A stretch of DNA of 64,000 nucleotides from Castanea sativa (lineage: Eukaryota; Streptophyta; Magnoliopsida; Fagales; Fagaceae): positions 992,001 through 1,056,000 of the forward strand of contig NC_134024.1 of NCBI RefSeq assembly GCF_040712315.1, in the 5' to 3' direction. The notes under the pieces are model-generated. The model was given only the letters and a program-made list of their open reading frames with translations, had not been told where the DNA came from and searched no databases. Position 1 is the stretch's first letter; every line of letters begins with the position of its first letter. Both the position numbers and the translations under genes were made by a program. This document shows positions 1 through 10,218 of this stretch, in pieces.

Positions 1-518
1 AGTGGCTATCTCTACTTGTTACAATTATTCTACTCCCTGAACCAAACCAATCATGGTTCCCAACTAATGCTTCTAGTTGTTCTTCTCCATCCACATCATC
101 AAGAACAATAAGAACCTTTTTATTACGTAGTCTATTCCCTATAACATTGATCCCCTCAAAAACATTCGATATATTTTTTCTACTTCCCTTAAGGATGTTA
201 GAAAGAAGTTGTTCTTGTAAAGAAACTAGATGATGATTTATAGTTTTTTCTCTTACATCAGCTATAAAGCTGCTAGCTTCAAAGCCGCCTGAAATTCTTT
301 CATAAATTTCTAGTGCAAGAGTTGTCTTACCCATTCCACCCATCCCGCAAATCCCAACAAAGCGAACACCACCCGACCCTTCAACTAAATATAAATCCAA
401 CATTTCCATCACACGGGATTCTATTCCAACAAGTTCCTTGGAAATGGTACTTTGAAATATAAGATTCAATTCACTAGATATCCTTTCAAGGATCTCTTGG
501 ATAATTTTTGATTCATGC

Positions 519-1910
519 CTGCAAAGAAGGTAGCAAAACAAGAACTTTGATGACTGTATAATATATAGCATAAACACAGGAGACTGAACATTCAAAATAC
601 AAACTTAGATTCATTTAACAAAAGGGGAATCCAAAAAGTGCATAATATAGCATCGTAATTGAGGTTTGATTTGTTTGTCACATTGGACAGTCTGTGAGAA
701 CCATGTGCAGAAAAATAGAGAAAAAGCCACCCAATAAAGAACCAATTCATCTTCTGGATCTACAGTGGAACAGACTTCTAGGCTGCACTCATGACATTAG
801 TCCTAAATCTGACAACAAAAAATGGCAATCATTTTGCAATGTGCAGGACCTTAGTGCAGTAGGAATCCATTTGAAGTCAAAAAATAGTAGTTGCTAGGGA
901 GAGAGAAACTTCACCAGAAATTGGACCTTCTATGGCAATGTTAGCAGCCTTATCGGTGCGTCTCCTTCTAATTGTAATAGTTTAATGAGTTAATAGTGTT
1001 CCTAATTTTTTTTTATAAGCTGATAGTTAGAGTGTGACAAATTTTAATGTCATTTTTGGTAGTTTCTCAGATTTTAATTTTCATACTCCTTTTTTCTATT
1101 TCTTTAATCTTCACAATAAGAAAAAAGATATAACAGATAGACCAGTTGAAGTATTTAATTATTTACTATATATTTATGCTTCTGGCCTATTCATTTTCCC
1201 AGAACATTTTAACTGCTCAAAGAAGAAATTCTACAAGAAATAAAAATTAGATGAAAATGCGGTGTTATTGTGCTCTTTATTTTTTTGTGATTGAGTTTTT
1301 TTTTTTTTTTTTGAATATCCATGCTTGATATTGCTATATTGTTAATTGGCTAATGATGTACACCATTGGGCTATAAATAGATAGATTAGCTAAAAATTTG
1401 AATTAGCCTTAATTACAACTTGGGGTCTAAATCATTACCACAATTAAAATTTGGTTATTGCAAGAAAGAAAGGCAAAGAAGAGGAGGATGTAGTGAGAAA
1501 TAAATTGTGTCTGACATGGCATTTTTCTAACCTTTATATCATTTATTTGCCGTGTGTCATCCATCAAAATAAAAATTGGACAGAATGGGAGGGTTTTAAA
1601 CAGTAGGCGAGCCAAACGCAAAATGATATAGGTATGACCATATGAGAAATCTACTATGAATAGAAGTATATATGGGATTAGAACTTGCATAATTCCCTAA
1701 GTCAAAGTGAAACTTGAGCTTATAATTCCCTAAGTCATAATATACATACAAGGGACAAGCAGAAATTTTCTCTAATTAATCAGATTAGAAAAGGCAAATA
1801 AAATTTGCCATGTTTTTCCACGGGAAAGTCAGCAAAGCTTTTAGTGTAGAAAAGTTACCATATTGATAATAATGTGAACAAAAAGTAGTCTAGCAAAAGA
1901 CAAATGTTAC
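519..1910 (-). other. TNL-A intron 1 (1.39 kb)
   Basis: Bounded by GTAAC at 1910-1906 and TGCAG ending at 519. It is much longer than the matching intron of TNL-B (about 285 bp), so it probably contains inserted DNA. I see no recognisable gene in it; the short open frames at 694-897 and 1034-1243 have no familiar motif. Confidence 0.6.
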
Positions 1911-2358
1911 CCATCATGTAAATCCCATCCAGAGATATCGCCCACTTCTTTCAAAGCAGATTTCCATGCTCGTACATCCTCTTTGTTAATCTTGGGATCT
2001 TTTTCATGCTTCTCAAAGGCTTCAGCAAGAGTACCCGTTTGGTTCCGTACATCGGAGGGATCAACATGGTAAAAGATGGGCAAAACTCGTCAACTTGGTC
2101 TCTTCTATGCATTCAACAATCTTAGCTAGTTGAATCAAACACCACCTTGAAGAAGCATAGTTTGTTGAGAGAATGATGATTGCATACTTGGACTCTTCTA
2201 TTGTTTTCAAGAGCTGCGAAGAAATATACTTTCCTTGCTCAAGTATCTCATCATCATCCCTGAAGGTGATAATACCCTTTTGTCTCAAAGCAATATAGAG
2301 ATGGTCTGTAAAATTCTTGCAGGTGTCAACTCTGCAAAAACTAAGGAACACATCGTAT

Positions 2359-2400
2359 TTCAAAGAAGAAGAAGAAGAAGAAGAAGAGGAGGAGGAGGAA
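2359..2400 (-). repeat. Coding trinucleotide repeat (Ser run in TIR N-terminus)
   Basis: A GAA/GAG trinucleotide tract on the plus strand reads TCT/TCC on the minus strand and encodes about 12 consecutive Ser before the TIR core. The other TIR exons here have shorter, interrupted Ser runs at the same place, so this tract has probably expanded. Confidence 0.8.
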
Positions 2401-2584
2401 GCTGTTTGAGTGGACATAGAAGGATATGGAAGAAATTAGATCAATGACCAAAAATTTCAGTCACTGAAAAAAAGAAACAAGAAATAGATTTCGGTGTGTA
2501 AACTGAAAAGCTGTTGACGGGAAAATCTTAGAAGATGAAAGCAAGTGAGGTTGAAAATTGAGAATTGGGTTAGCTTAGCGTTGA

Positions 2585-2736
2585 GCTGCAAAGAAAGGGA
2601 AGATATGTGTATATATGTGTGAAGCTCCCTCCTGAAAACTTGAACCACAACCCTTGCCCCCCATAGTCCCATACTCCACAAGTATTTATACTTGTACAGT
2701 GACCACCGCACCAAGGGGGAGCGGTGGTCACACATG
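2585..2736 (-). mobile_element. tRNA-derived SINE, copy 1
   Basis: Read on the minus strand it has a 5' GGTGCGGTGGTCAC segment, a central CTTGTGGAGTATGGG, a B-box-like GGTTCAAGTT and a 3' part ending near ACACATATATACACA. The same order is seen at 10050-10206 (plus) and 25283-25450 (minus). It lies about 170 bp upstream of the TNL-A start, so it may sit in that promoter. Confidence 0.7.
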
Positions 2737-4078
2737 AACACTTAAATAAACCAAGTCACATAAGTCTATTTATGAATGCATCCTCTTCTTTTGAGAAAAT
2801 TCAGATCTGCCTTGTTATAAAAAAAATATGATTTGGTTTAGAAAAATCAGATTTGTTTTTGTATACGAAAAAAAAAAAAAAGTTTTTGGTAAAGAAAAGC
2901 TAAATATGTTTTTTATTAAATAAAACAAAGTCTTTTGGTTTTAAAAAATCAGATTTGTTTTTGAGAACTAGAAAAAATTGGTTTTTGGCTTGTATGTAAA
3001 AAAAAAAAAATCAGATCTGTTTTGTAGCAAAAAAATTTAGATTTTTATATAAGAAAAATCAAAATTTTTTTTTTTAATGTATAATAAAATAAGAAAAAGA
3101 TTTTTTAGAAAATGATAGGCACTGAGTAATTTGCAAGGTAACTGAAGACTTTTTTTACAGCATGGGAATTAATTATATACTTGAGGCAAATTATATTTCT
3201 TTATACTTGAGAGTACAAATAAATATCTGCTATTCTGCTATATATACATCAGAGCAGATCAAAGGAAGTGAGGGAAAAGAGACGGCGCCAAAATTCTAAC
3301 AAACTAACTACCTAGCGCTAACTACACGGAGCCAATCATGTCATGACACCTGGACAGCTTCAGTAACTGTTTCTGGTGTTAAGTTGTGCACGTGCTGCTC
3401 TTGTGACTTCATTTAAGTCCGACACTGCCGTTTTGTGCCTTTATTCCTTAACCTGTAGAATAAAGTCTCCTAAAAAGAATAAAGTAAAAATGAGACAGCG
3501 TTCACATGTCTGACCAATTAACCATTCACACATATAAAGAAAAAGAAACGGCTTGAGTTTAAAGCAGCGTAACTTTTATTCTTAAATAGACTATTGGATT
3601 TTGTTAGAGCATTTACACTGTACATTAACTATTAAAATATACTAACTTTATAGCACGCGCGTTATGCTCCTAGTCAGAAATGCACTATCTAGTCCTGAAA
3701 CACAATGAATGTATAGCACTAAGACATGATAAGATTAATATTAAACTCTAAAATTGAGCTCAATGATTGTGCATTAGACCAATGCATGTGAAATATTAGT
3801 TTCCTGCTTAATTAGTGAGGGAGGTAGAAATTTATACAAATCAATAATTTTTTGTTAAATGAATTAAAAATTACACTTTAGAGTGTATTAATTTTTTATG
3901 AGTTCCAGTTAGGTCAATTAATAAAAATGTCATAAGTTGAAACTTTATAAATAAATAAAAAAAGTTTTAGGTAACATAAAATGTATATAAATCAATTAAT
4001 TTAAAGAAAATTAAATAATAATTGGCACTTTTATATGCCTTAATATACAAAGAAATATCATAGAAATATAATCATAAC
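2737..4078. other. Intergenic, AT-rich, no gene seen
   Basis: It holds several A/T homopolymer tracts (about 2870-2882, 2999-3010, 3068-3076) interspersed with a recurring TCAGATYTGTTTT motif (about 2800-3020), suggesting a decayed short tandem repeat. No coding signal is seen. Confidence 0.5.
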
Positions 4079-4835
4079 TGTAAGTGCACAATTGCACCTG
4101 GACTCAAAGAAGGTTATGGCAGCCCAATGAGCCTTAAACAATGAAATTTGTAGAGTGTGAGTTTGAAATTTAGGTTAGAAGTGCGAAGGACTTGATAACA
4201 AGCCTAAAAATTACAAATACTTGTAAATGATAAACGACAATTGCAAAAAGACCTCCTCGGACGGAAAACCGAGGACTTTCCCCGTATTATTTCTCTTTCT
4301 TTCTTAAAGGTTACAATTCTTAATTTCTTTCCTAGTTCTTCAGAGACCTCCCTCTTCTCTTTGGCGTTCCTCCCCCTTAAATACTTCTTTCCTGATACTT
4401 TATCCACGTGTTGCTCCAACCCCCTTCTTCCTAGATATTTCTTTTCTTCGTGCCTTTGAATAGTGACCAGAAGTTTCAGTTCTACTGTTCAGGGGTCACT
4501 TCCCCATTAATGCGGCCAGGGGGTAGGTGCAAAGTCTTTAATGTGGAGGTGGCAGCCTTTGTTTTTGGTATTTTTCTAATACCGGTGTACCTCGAAGGTT
4601 TAGGGTTTCCCCCTTTTAACCAACAGTCTTTCCGGAGTATTGCCTTGACCTTCGTAGTGAATTTCCGAGTTCTCTTGGGTCTGTCTGAGGAGGAATCCAC
4701 CCTCGGATGTGTCCTCGGACCCTCGGCGTATGGGCCGATTCGCAGTACTAACCAACTCTTGGCCCAAGAAGAGGTCGGCCCTCCTTGCTAGAGCCCGAGG
4801 GCCCAAATACCCGTTTGAGTCCTTTTACTCCCACA
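4079..4835 (+). mobile_element. Solo LTR (757 bp) with perfect 5-bp target duplication
   Basis: Begins TGTAAGTGCAC and ends ACTCCCACA, with TG..CA termini. It is flanked by ATAAC at 4074-4078 and ATAAC at 4836-4840. Related sequences occur at 32819-33490 (same strand) and 59269-60074 (opposite strand), sharing the CTCCTCGGAC/CCGAGGAC motif pair and the TTTGTAGAGTGTG segment. No internal polyprotein is present, so this is best read as a solo LTR left by unequal recombination. Confidence 0.85.
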
Positions 4836-4844
4836 ATAACATTA

Positions 4845-5065
4845 AATGAAAACTTTTCTTTTTGTTTATGGGTTGCAATGTATAACATGTCTCAAATTTG
4901 TAGCCATAAAATTTATAGCATCTTTTCTAAAAAATAAAAAAATCCATGCATTCATGTATCCCTAATTCTCAAATTACAAAATGAAAGGGAGTTAGTTTTA
5001 GGGGGGAAAATAAAGAAATTTTACTAAAGAGATATACTTATATTTTTGGAAACATATAGTAAGAT
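4845..5065 (+). repeat. Duplicated intergenic segment, paired with 32385-32610
   Basis: Both copies contain TTAAATGAAA..CTTTTC, TTGTTTATGGGT, AATCCATG.ATTCATGTATCCCTAA, and an ACTTATAT..TTTTGGAAACATAT stretch in the same order. The alignment was made by eye. The copies sit on opposite sides of related solo LTRs (4079-4835 and 32819-33490). Confidence 0.65.
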
Positions 5066-5427
5066 GTACCAAAAAATAAATGAAAATATAAATAAATATA
5101 GATAAATTGGGCTGTAAAGTGTTAATTCTTACTATATAAAAATGATAATTAAATATAAAATTTACATGATCAAGTAACGAAAAGAAAATTCAAATCCAAA
5201 TGATCTTGTATTGTAGAATTGAACAATGCCACGTACCATAAGACCAAAAAATAAAACATGTTGAAGAATCATGTACACATAAATCAATTTTTTTTTTTTT
5301 TTTTTTTTAAGTTTAAATTTTTTAGCTGCTTCAATAAAAAATACAGTAGAAATGAAGATCTGATTCGACATGTCGAGTATAAAGAATTTGTAGATTCAAT
5401 ACTTGTTTAACTTAATCAGTACCAGCA

Positions 5428-5830
5428 GAAGAGAAAAGTGAGACAGGGAGTATTTAATTTTTCTACATAATCAGTTTGCAAGTGGCCTCACCATATCTTC
5501 CAGGAATCTTCCTGGTTAAATTATTGAAACATATGGGTTCCACTTCTGCTTCTATAATGACTAAAATAATTTTCTATTCTGAGATAAGTAGTGTATACAT
5601 GTCTGTAAATAAAGTTGAAGTGGGTGTAAGAAGGCTAGCTAGGAAGACCTGCAAACAGATCATAGGTTAAGTAAAGAGTGGTGGAAAATGGAAATTAATT
5701 GGAAAGCAATACAGACAACGATCTTATTGGAATAGAATCCCGTGTGGACGAATGAATGTTGGCTCATTGGTGAAGTACAAGAAAGAAACTATAACGCAGC
5801 CTAATAGAGAAATCTATAATAAAACGATGC
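5428..5830 (+). repeat. TNL 5'-flank repeat, copy 1
   Basis: Contains GTGAGAC..GGGAGTATTTAATTTTTCTA, then TTTGCAAGTGGCCTC and ATCTTCCAGGAATCTTCC, then AATCCCGTGTGGA and AACGCAGCCTA. The same blocks occur inverted at 56165-56720 and partly at 60440-60560 and 50330-50370. Several copies lie near TIR exons, so I infer the upstream region of a TNL paralogue. No TIR exon accompanies this copy. Confidence 0.6.
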
Positions 5831-7168
5831 GTGTGCGTGTACTATGTAGGAAAATATATTATATAGGAAAAATGAACAAAAAAAATCTATAATAAAGAGG
5901 CAAAGTTACATTCGCCAACAATAAAGAGGGGGAAATGAGCCGAGTCACAAATGCGCCAAGATCTTTAAGGAGGTAAAGAGCACAGCCCACACCAATTGAG
6001 CTGAATCCCCAAATATTCGGTGGACCATTTATATTTAGTTGAGCCCAACTAGAACCCATCGAGCCAGTTCACATAAACAAGGATTGACTTCTTCTTTTTT
6101 TTCTTTTTTCTTTTTTTGAGAAAGTAAACAAGGATTAACTTGATATATTCACAAATGTTTTAGAGTTTTTTTTTTTTAATTCAAATTTTATAGACTAAAA
6201 TATAACCTGACCTAAATTTTATGGGTCAAAAGTCTATAATTTTATAGAAAAATAATTTACTTGATTAGATGTCCCTAATTTTTGTTTAAACGGTATCAGT
6301 TGGTATTATACCTAATGTCAATCAGATGAAAAATGGTTCAGCTCAAAGAAGGTGAAGAAACAGAATATTTAAGAAAAGGATTAAATAGATTCTTGGATAG
6401 AGTTTAAAACTGCAACAGCAATCATATCTTTGCGGAAAATTTTAATTGCAATTAAGGAAACCTTTAACCTGGTCATTATTGGATACTACATACACATTAT
6501 CAATTCACAATCACTGTACGTGAAATTCTACTAAATACAACACAAAAAAAAAAAAAAAAAAAAATTTGTTCAATAATATCTCCTGAATTGAATGAGAAAA
6601 TGTGCATGTGATCGTTCAGTTCAATTGCGATTTCTTAGGTTCAAGATCTTTGCATACAAAATATTTGAATAAAAACAGTATAAAAAATATGCTCATTAGT
6701 TTTTTAAAAAAATAACAGCAAAAATCTAAAAAATTTAATTTTTATGGAAAGCTAACAAAAGCAAAATCTAATTTTGATTCTGATTAAATTTTCTTTAAGT
6801 TTTAATATATATATATATATATTGCCTAGTTAGTAATGAACCGTATATAATCATTGTATATTACATGAATAACTTATAAATTTGAATTATTTTTAGTTAC
6901 ACAAAAAATGACCCATAAATATAGAATCATTCAAACACTCTTCTCTTCTAATTTTATATATAGAGTTAAATATATGATTAGGTCCTTTTTATAGTTTATT
7001 TATACTAGTGTGTAGCCTAGTATAATAGTTTATTTATATGGGCACAATTAAAAATAATCACAATTATATAGTTCAAATTATACATTTTTTAGAAGAACTT
7101 CAACTCATACACGATATTAACTTACATTTTTTTAAAACTATAAATTTCTAAAATATGTAATATTTTCT

Positions 7169-7171
<3 letters not shown>
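5831..7171. other. Intergenic, AT-rich, no gene seen
   Basis: Long A and T runs (6542-6563) and a short (TA)n at about 6808-6822. No open frame with recognisable content. The minus-strand frame at 5859-6059 crosses ordinary non-coding sequence and shows no known motif. Confidence 0.5.

Positions 7172-7223
<52 letters not shown>
7172..7223. repeat. (TA)n microsatellite
   Basis: About 26 uninterrupted TA units, visible directly. Similar tracts flank the solo LTR at 7404-8219 on its other side. Confidence 0.95.
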
Positions 7224-7226
<3 letters not shown>

Positions 7227-7395
7227 GGACTCCAATTGAAATTTAGTATAGAATCTAATTGGATTTGCACTCTTCGATTTTTACACTTAATAATTCACTT
7301 GACACAAAATTAAAAATTAAATGGGACACCTGGTGCAAAATTAAGAATTCAATTAAAATCTAATTGAATTTTATCTAAACTTTGGCTATATATAT
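7224..7395. repeat. AT-rich repeat units, left of LTR
   Basis: Contains AATTCACTTGACACAAAATTAA and GGGACACCTGGTGCAAAATTAA followed by CTAATTGAATTTTA. The same motifs return at 8292-8530, where the unit is seen about twice. This looks like a short tandem array of roughly 110-130 bp units that the LTR at 7404-8219 interrupts. Confidence 0.6.
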
Positions 7396-7403
7396 ATATA
7401 TAT

Positions 7404-8219
7404 TGTGGGGAGTGGAAGAGTCCTCACCCAGGCCTGAGGCCTAAATACCTGTTGGACCTTGTGGAATGGAATGGACTAGACCCATACACTTAAGGTAAGG
7501 CCCAATACCTTAGAAGACCTTTGTGAAGTGGAATAAGGCCAACCTGAGCATCTAGGAGGCAAAGAGAATCCTCACGGATCGTTCCCGCGAAGTTGGCAAT
7601 AAAATACACGAAGCAAAGTCTTATAAGAGGAAATGTATGCAGATAATCCATGACGTACCTATAGCTGGCACTTTGAACCATGGGAAATCTTCCAGAATAG
7701 ATAAGAATGGCAGAGATCTTTACCTTCGCATTAATGAGGGGACTTCCACCTAACCTATGTCGCATTGAATGCATATGAGACAACTTGAACAATGCAAACA
7801 CCCACCAAAAGTCATGTTCCAAGATAAGGAAGAGGAGGAAACCGATAAAGAAGATGGAAAATATCCCTAAGAATCCAACTAAAGACAAGACTGCTGGGAG
7901 GATAAAGGCAGAAGATGTGCCTATATAAAGGAGGGAACCGGCAAATAGATAGGGAAGAGAAAAAGAGGAGAGAGAGAAATAGAGAAAGAACTTCTAATCT
8001 GTTATAGTGCAACACCACGGGAAAGAGAGTTTTTCCTATTGTAATGTGCTAGTTTCAGTTGAAATACAAGCGATGTTCATTAAATCAATTTTTTGAGTTT
8101 CCCATTGTGGAGTGTTTTCCCTACTTTTTTTAGATAAATAAATTGTGATTGTCATTTAAACACCATCCCGGAGTTACTATTTGTATACTTAGTTCTCAGG
8201 ATAGTTTTTGACGCTCACA
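7404..8219 (+). mobile_element. Solo LTR-like element inside a (TA)n tract
   Basis: Starts TGTGGGGAGTGG and ends near TTTTTGACGCTCACA. It contains a TATA box, CTATATAAAGGAGGG (7921), about 490 bp inside, followed by a purine-rich leader and a T-rich 3' part, as expected of an LTR with its own promoter. It is flanked on both sides by TA repeats, so the 5-bp target duplication cannot be told from the microsatellite. No gag or pol is nearby. It is unrelated by eye to the LTR at 4079. Confidence 0.65.
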
Positions 8220-8242
8220 CACACACACACACACACACGCAC

Positions 8243-8291
<49 letters not shown>
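8215..8291. repeat. (CA)n(TA)n compound microsatellite
   Basis: About 11 CA units followed by about 22 TA units. It begins at the CACA terminus of the adjoining LTR, so the CA run may have grown from the LTR end. Confidence 0.9.
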
Positions 8292-8295
<4 letters not shown>

Positions 8296-8521
8296 GGCTC
8301 CTCATTTTCTATATTGAATTAACTCACTTCGTACAAAAATTAAATAAAAAAAACTTATATTAGATGGGATTTGTGGCTCAAAATTAAACTCTAATTGAAA
8401 TTCAAATTTTACACTGAATTAACTCACTTGACACAAAAATTTTAAAACTTAGTTAGATTAGACGGAACACATGGTGCAAAATTAGACTCTAATTAGACTC
8501 TAATTGAATTTTAATTTGAAA

Positions 8522-8552
<31 letters not shown>

Positions 8553-8556
8553 TCTC
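8292..8556. repeat. AT-rich repeat units, right of LTR, plus (TA)n
   Basis: Two diverged units containing AATTAACTCACTT..ACAAAAATT and GATGGGA/GACGGAACACATGGTGCAAAATTA, followed by a TA tract at 8527-8552. They match the left-hand units at 7224-7395. Confidence 0.6.
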
Positions 8557-10037
8557 AATGTTTCATTGTTTAGTTCTTTATTTATTATTATTTTTATTTC
8601 TCACAAGAAGAGATAACCGTGAAGAAAAAAAATAGTTGTGTAATTATAATGATATGCAAAATAAATTCAAATGGTTTGATGAAAGAAACGGATGATAAAT
8701 ATCATTTTAGAAATAACCATTATATAATTTCAACAAATATAATGAATATATTATTTTCTTATAAAGGGTATAATTATAAGTTTAAGTAAGGTTTTTCTCT
8801 TCCAATTTCCCTTCTTTTCCTTTCTTTTATTTATTTTTAATGTAAATAAGGAGTTTTGAAGTTTTTTTTTTTTACTACTAATTTGGCTGTAACCTCCCAT
8901 TCCACGCGTAACATGTAATTATGGGAGAAATATTTTAGTGGTGGCCTAAGATATTGATAAGGACTTTTGAACCCGAAACTTAGGATTGTATACGAGTCAA
9001 GTTGAGTATTAAAAGTTCATAATTGTTCATTTAATTTTATTATAAACACGAGCTAAATTTGAGCTCATTACTGAACTATATTGGATGTTCAAGCTTAGTT
9101 TTTTTTTTTTTTTTATTGAACATGCTCAAGCTTACTTGCAAACTTCTTTATTAACTTATTCTTTCTCAGTTTCTCAAAAAAAAAAAAATTTCTTTTTCCC
9201 ATAATAGTAAACACCACAAATAATATTTTGTAACCTTTTATCAATCTTTGCAAAGTAATTAATAATTAAATTAAAATTAAAACTATATTATTTGAGTTAA
9301 TTAGATGTAATGATTTTTATTTATGCAATTATAAAAATTAGATTCACAAACATTGCAGTGTTAAAAATTATATATAATGTTTACTATGAATTTGACTATT
9401 TTATGTTATAAGTGTCTTAAAACTAATAATTTGATATCTTATGAACTTATACAATCTAGTCTCAAGTCTACATAAGTATATTTTTTTTATATATTTACAC
9501 ATATAAACATATAATATTATATATACTTAAATCGAGTCTCATGTTCACAAGCTCGTTTACAAATACATTATATGTTTGAGTTTGGCTAGATTAATAGTCA
9601 AGCCAAAATTTGGGCTTGATCTTGTCTTGTTTGCCAAATAACAAACATATACAAGTTTTTTTTCCAAGTCGAGTTATTTATAAATGGTTTTGTTTATTTA
9701 CATTCATACCAAGACCTCATTAATTTCATTAGACATTGTGAACCTCTAGAGTAACATCATAAGTGTCACTGGGCCACAAGGGTGTGTATAGGTCAAGTTG
9801 AGAGGTTTTTTTAACTCAATCCACTATGGTGGGTTAAAAAAAATCCAACTCAACGTATCATAAGAATCCAACCCAACCCACCTGGATTAGGTTGGACAGT
9901 TTTTTTTTTTTAATTATTATTATTATATTGAATATTATAACACCACCACCATAAATAAGAGCAAATTTATAATAAAATAATCTTGAGTATGACAACAAAC
10001 TAACACAAACTAAATGAGGGAACTCATTACTCAAAAT
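8557..10037. other. Intergenic, AT-rich; dispersed repeat pieces, no gene
   Basis: 9045-9670 contains motifs such as ACAAGCTCGTTTACAAA and GAGCTAAATTTGAGCTCATTA, resembling stretches at 55830-55930 and 60810-60990 and so probably a dispersed repeat. 9780-9900 has a short inverted pair around CCACTATGGTGGGTT and CCAACCCAACCCACC. No coding signal. Confidence 0.45.
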
Positions 10038-10049
10038 TCATCACTCAAA

Positions 10050-10206
10050 TCATCGCGCACCCTTAGTGTAATGGTCACTCCATAAGTATAAATGTTTGTG
10101 GGGTGTGGGGGCAAGGGCCGAAATTCAAGTCTTTAGAGGGAGCTTCACATACATATACACTTAGATTAGGATAGAGTATAAATTCTATATTGTATCAAAA
10201 AAAAAA
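10050..10206 (+). mobile_element. tRNA-derived SINE, copy 2, with perfect 12-bp target duplication
   Basis: Element body runs from CGCGCACCCTTAGTGTAATGG (A-box region) through a B-box-like ATTCAAGTCT to an A-rich tail (10197-10206). It is flanked by TCATCACTCAAA at 10038-10049 and again at 10207-10218. A 12-bp duplication next to a 3' A-tail is typical of LINE-driven insertion. The same family is seen at 2585-2736 and 25283-25450. Confidence 0.85.
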
Positions 10207-10218
10207 TCATCACTCAAA

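Larger units (their letters stand above)
1..2417 (-). pseudogene. TNL-A: TIR-NBS-LRR resistance gene, 5' half, frameshifted
   Basis: TNLs are intracellular immune receptors; the TIR domain is an NADase signalling module and NB-ARC is an ATP/ADP switch. Exon 1 (2417-1911) starts with ATG, a Ser run and YDVFLSF, and encodes a TIR. Exon 2 (518 to beyond base 1) is open throughout. It shows the P-loop GICGMGGMGKTTLA, an RNBS-A-like FIADVREK, kinase-2 VLIVLDDVD and RNBS-B GSRIIVTSR. Splice sites are GG|GTAAC and TGCAG|G, phase 2, as in the other TIR exons here. Lesions in exon 1: one extra base near 2086-2089 shifts frame inside the KLTVLP strand and stops at 2061. After the shift the frame continues as TIR to SGWDLHDG. 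The catalytic Glu of the WCLxEL motif is Gln (codon 2130-2132) and the usual FRG.DTRKNF is FCRVDTCKNF. The 3' part lies outside the window, so decay there is unknown. Pseudogene status is inferred from the frameshift. Confidence 0.88.

Noticed and set aside
4241..4806. Several open frames of 68-113 residues
   Set aside because: They cross a solo LTR; no gag, pol or host motif.
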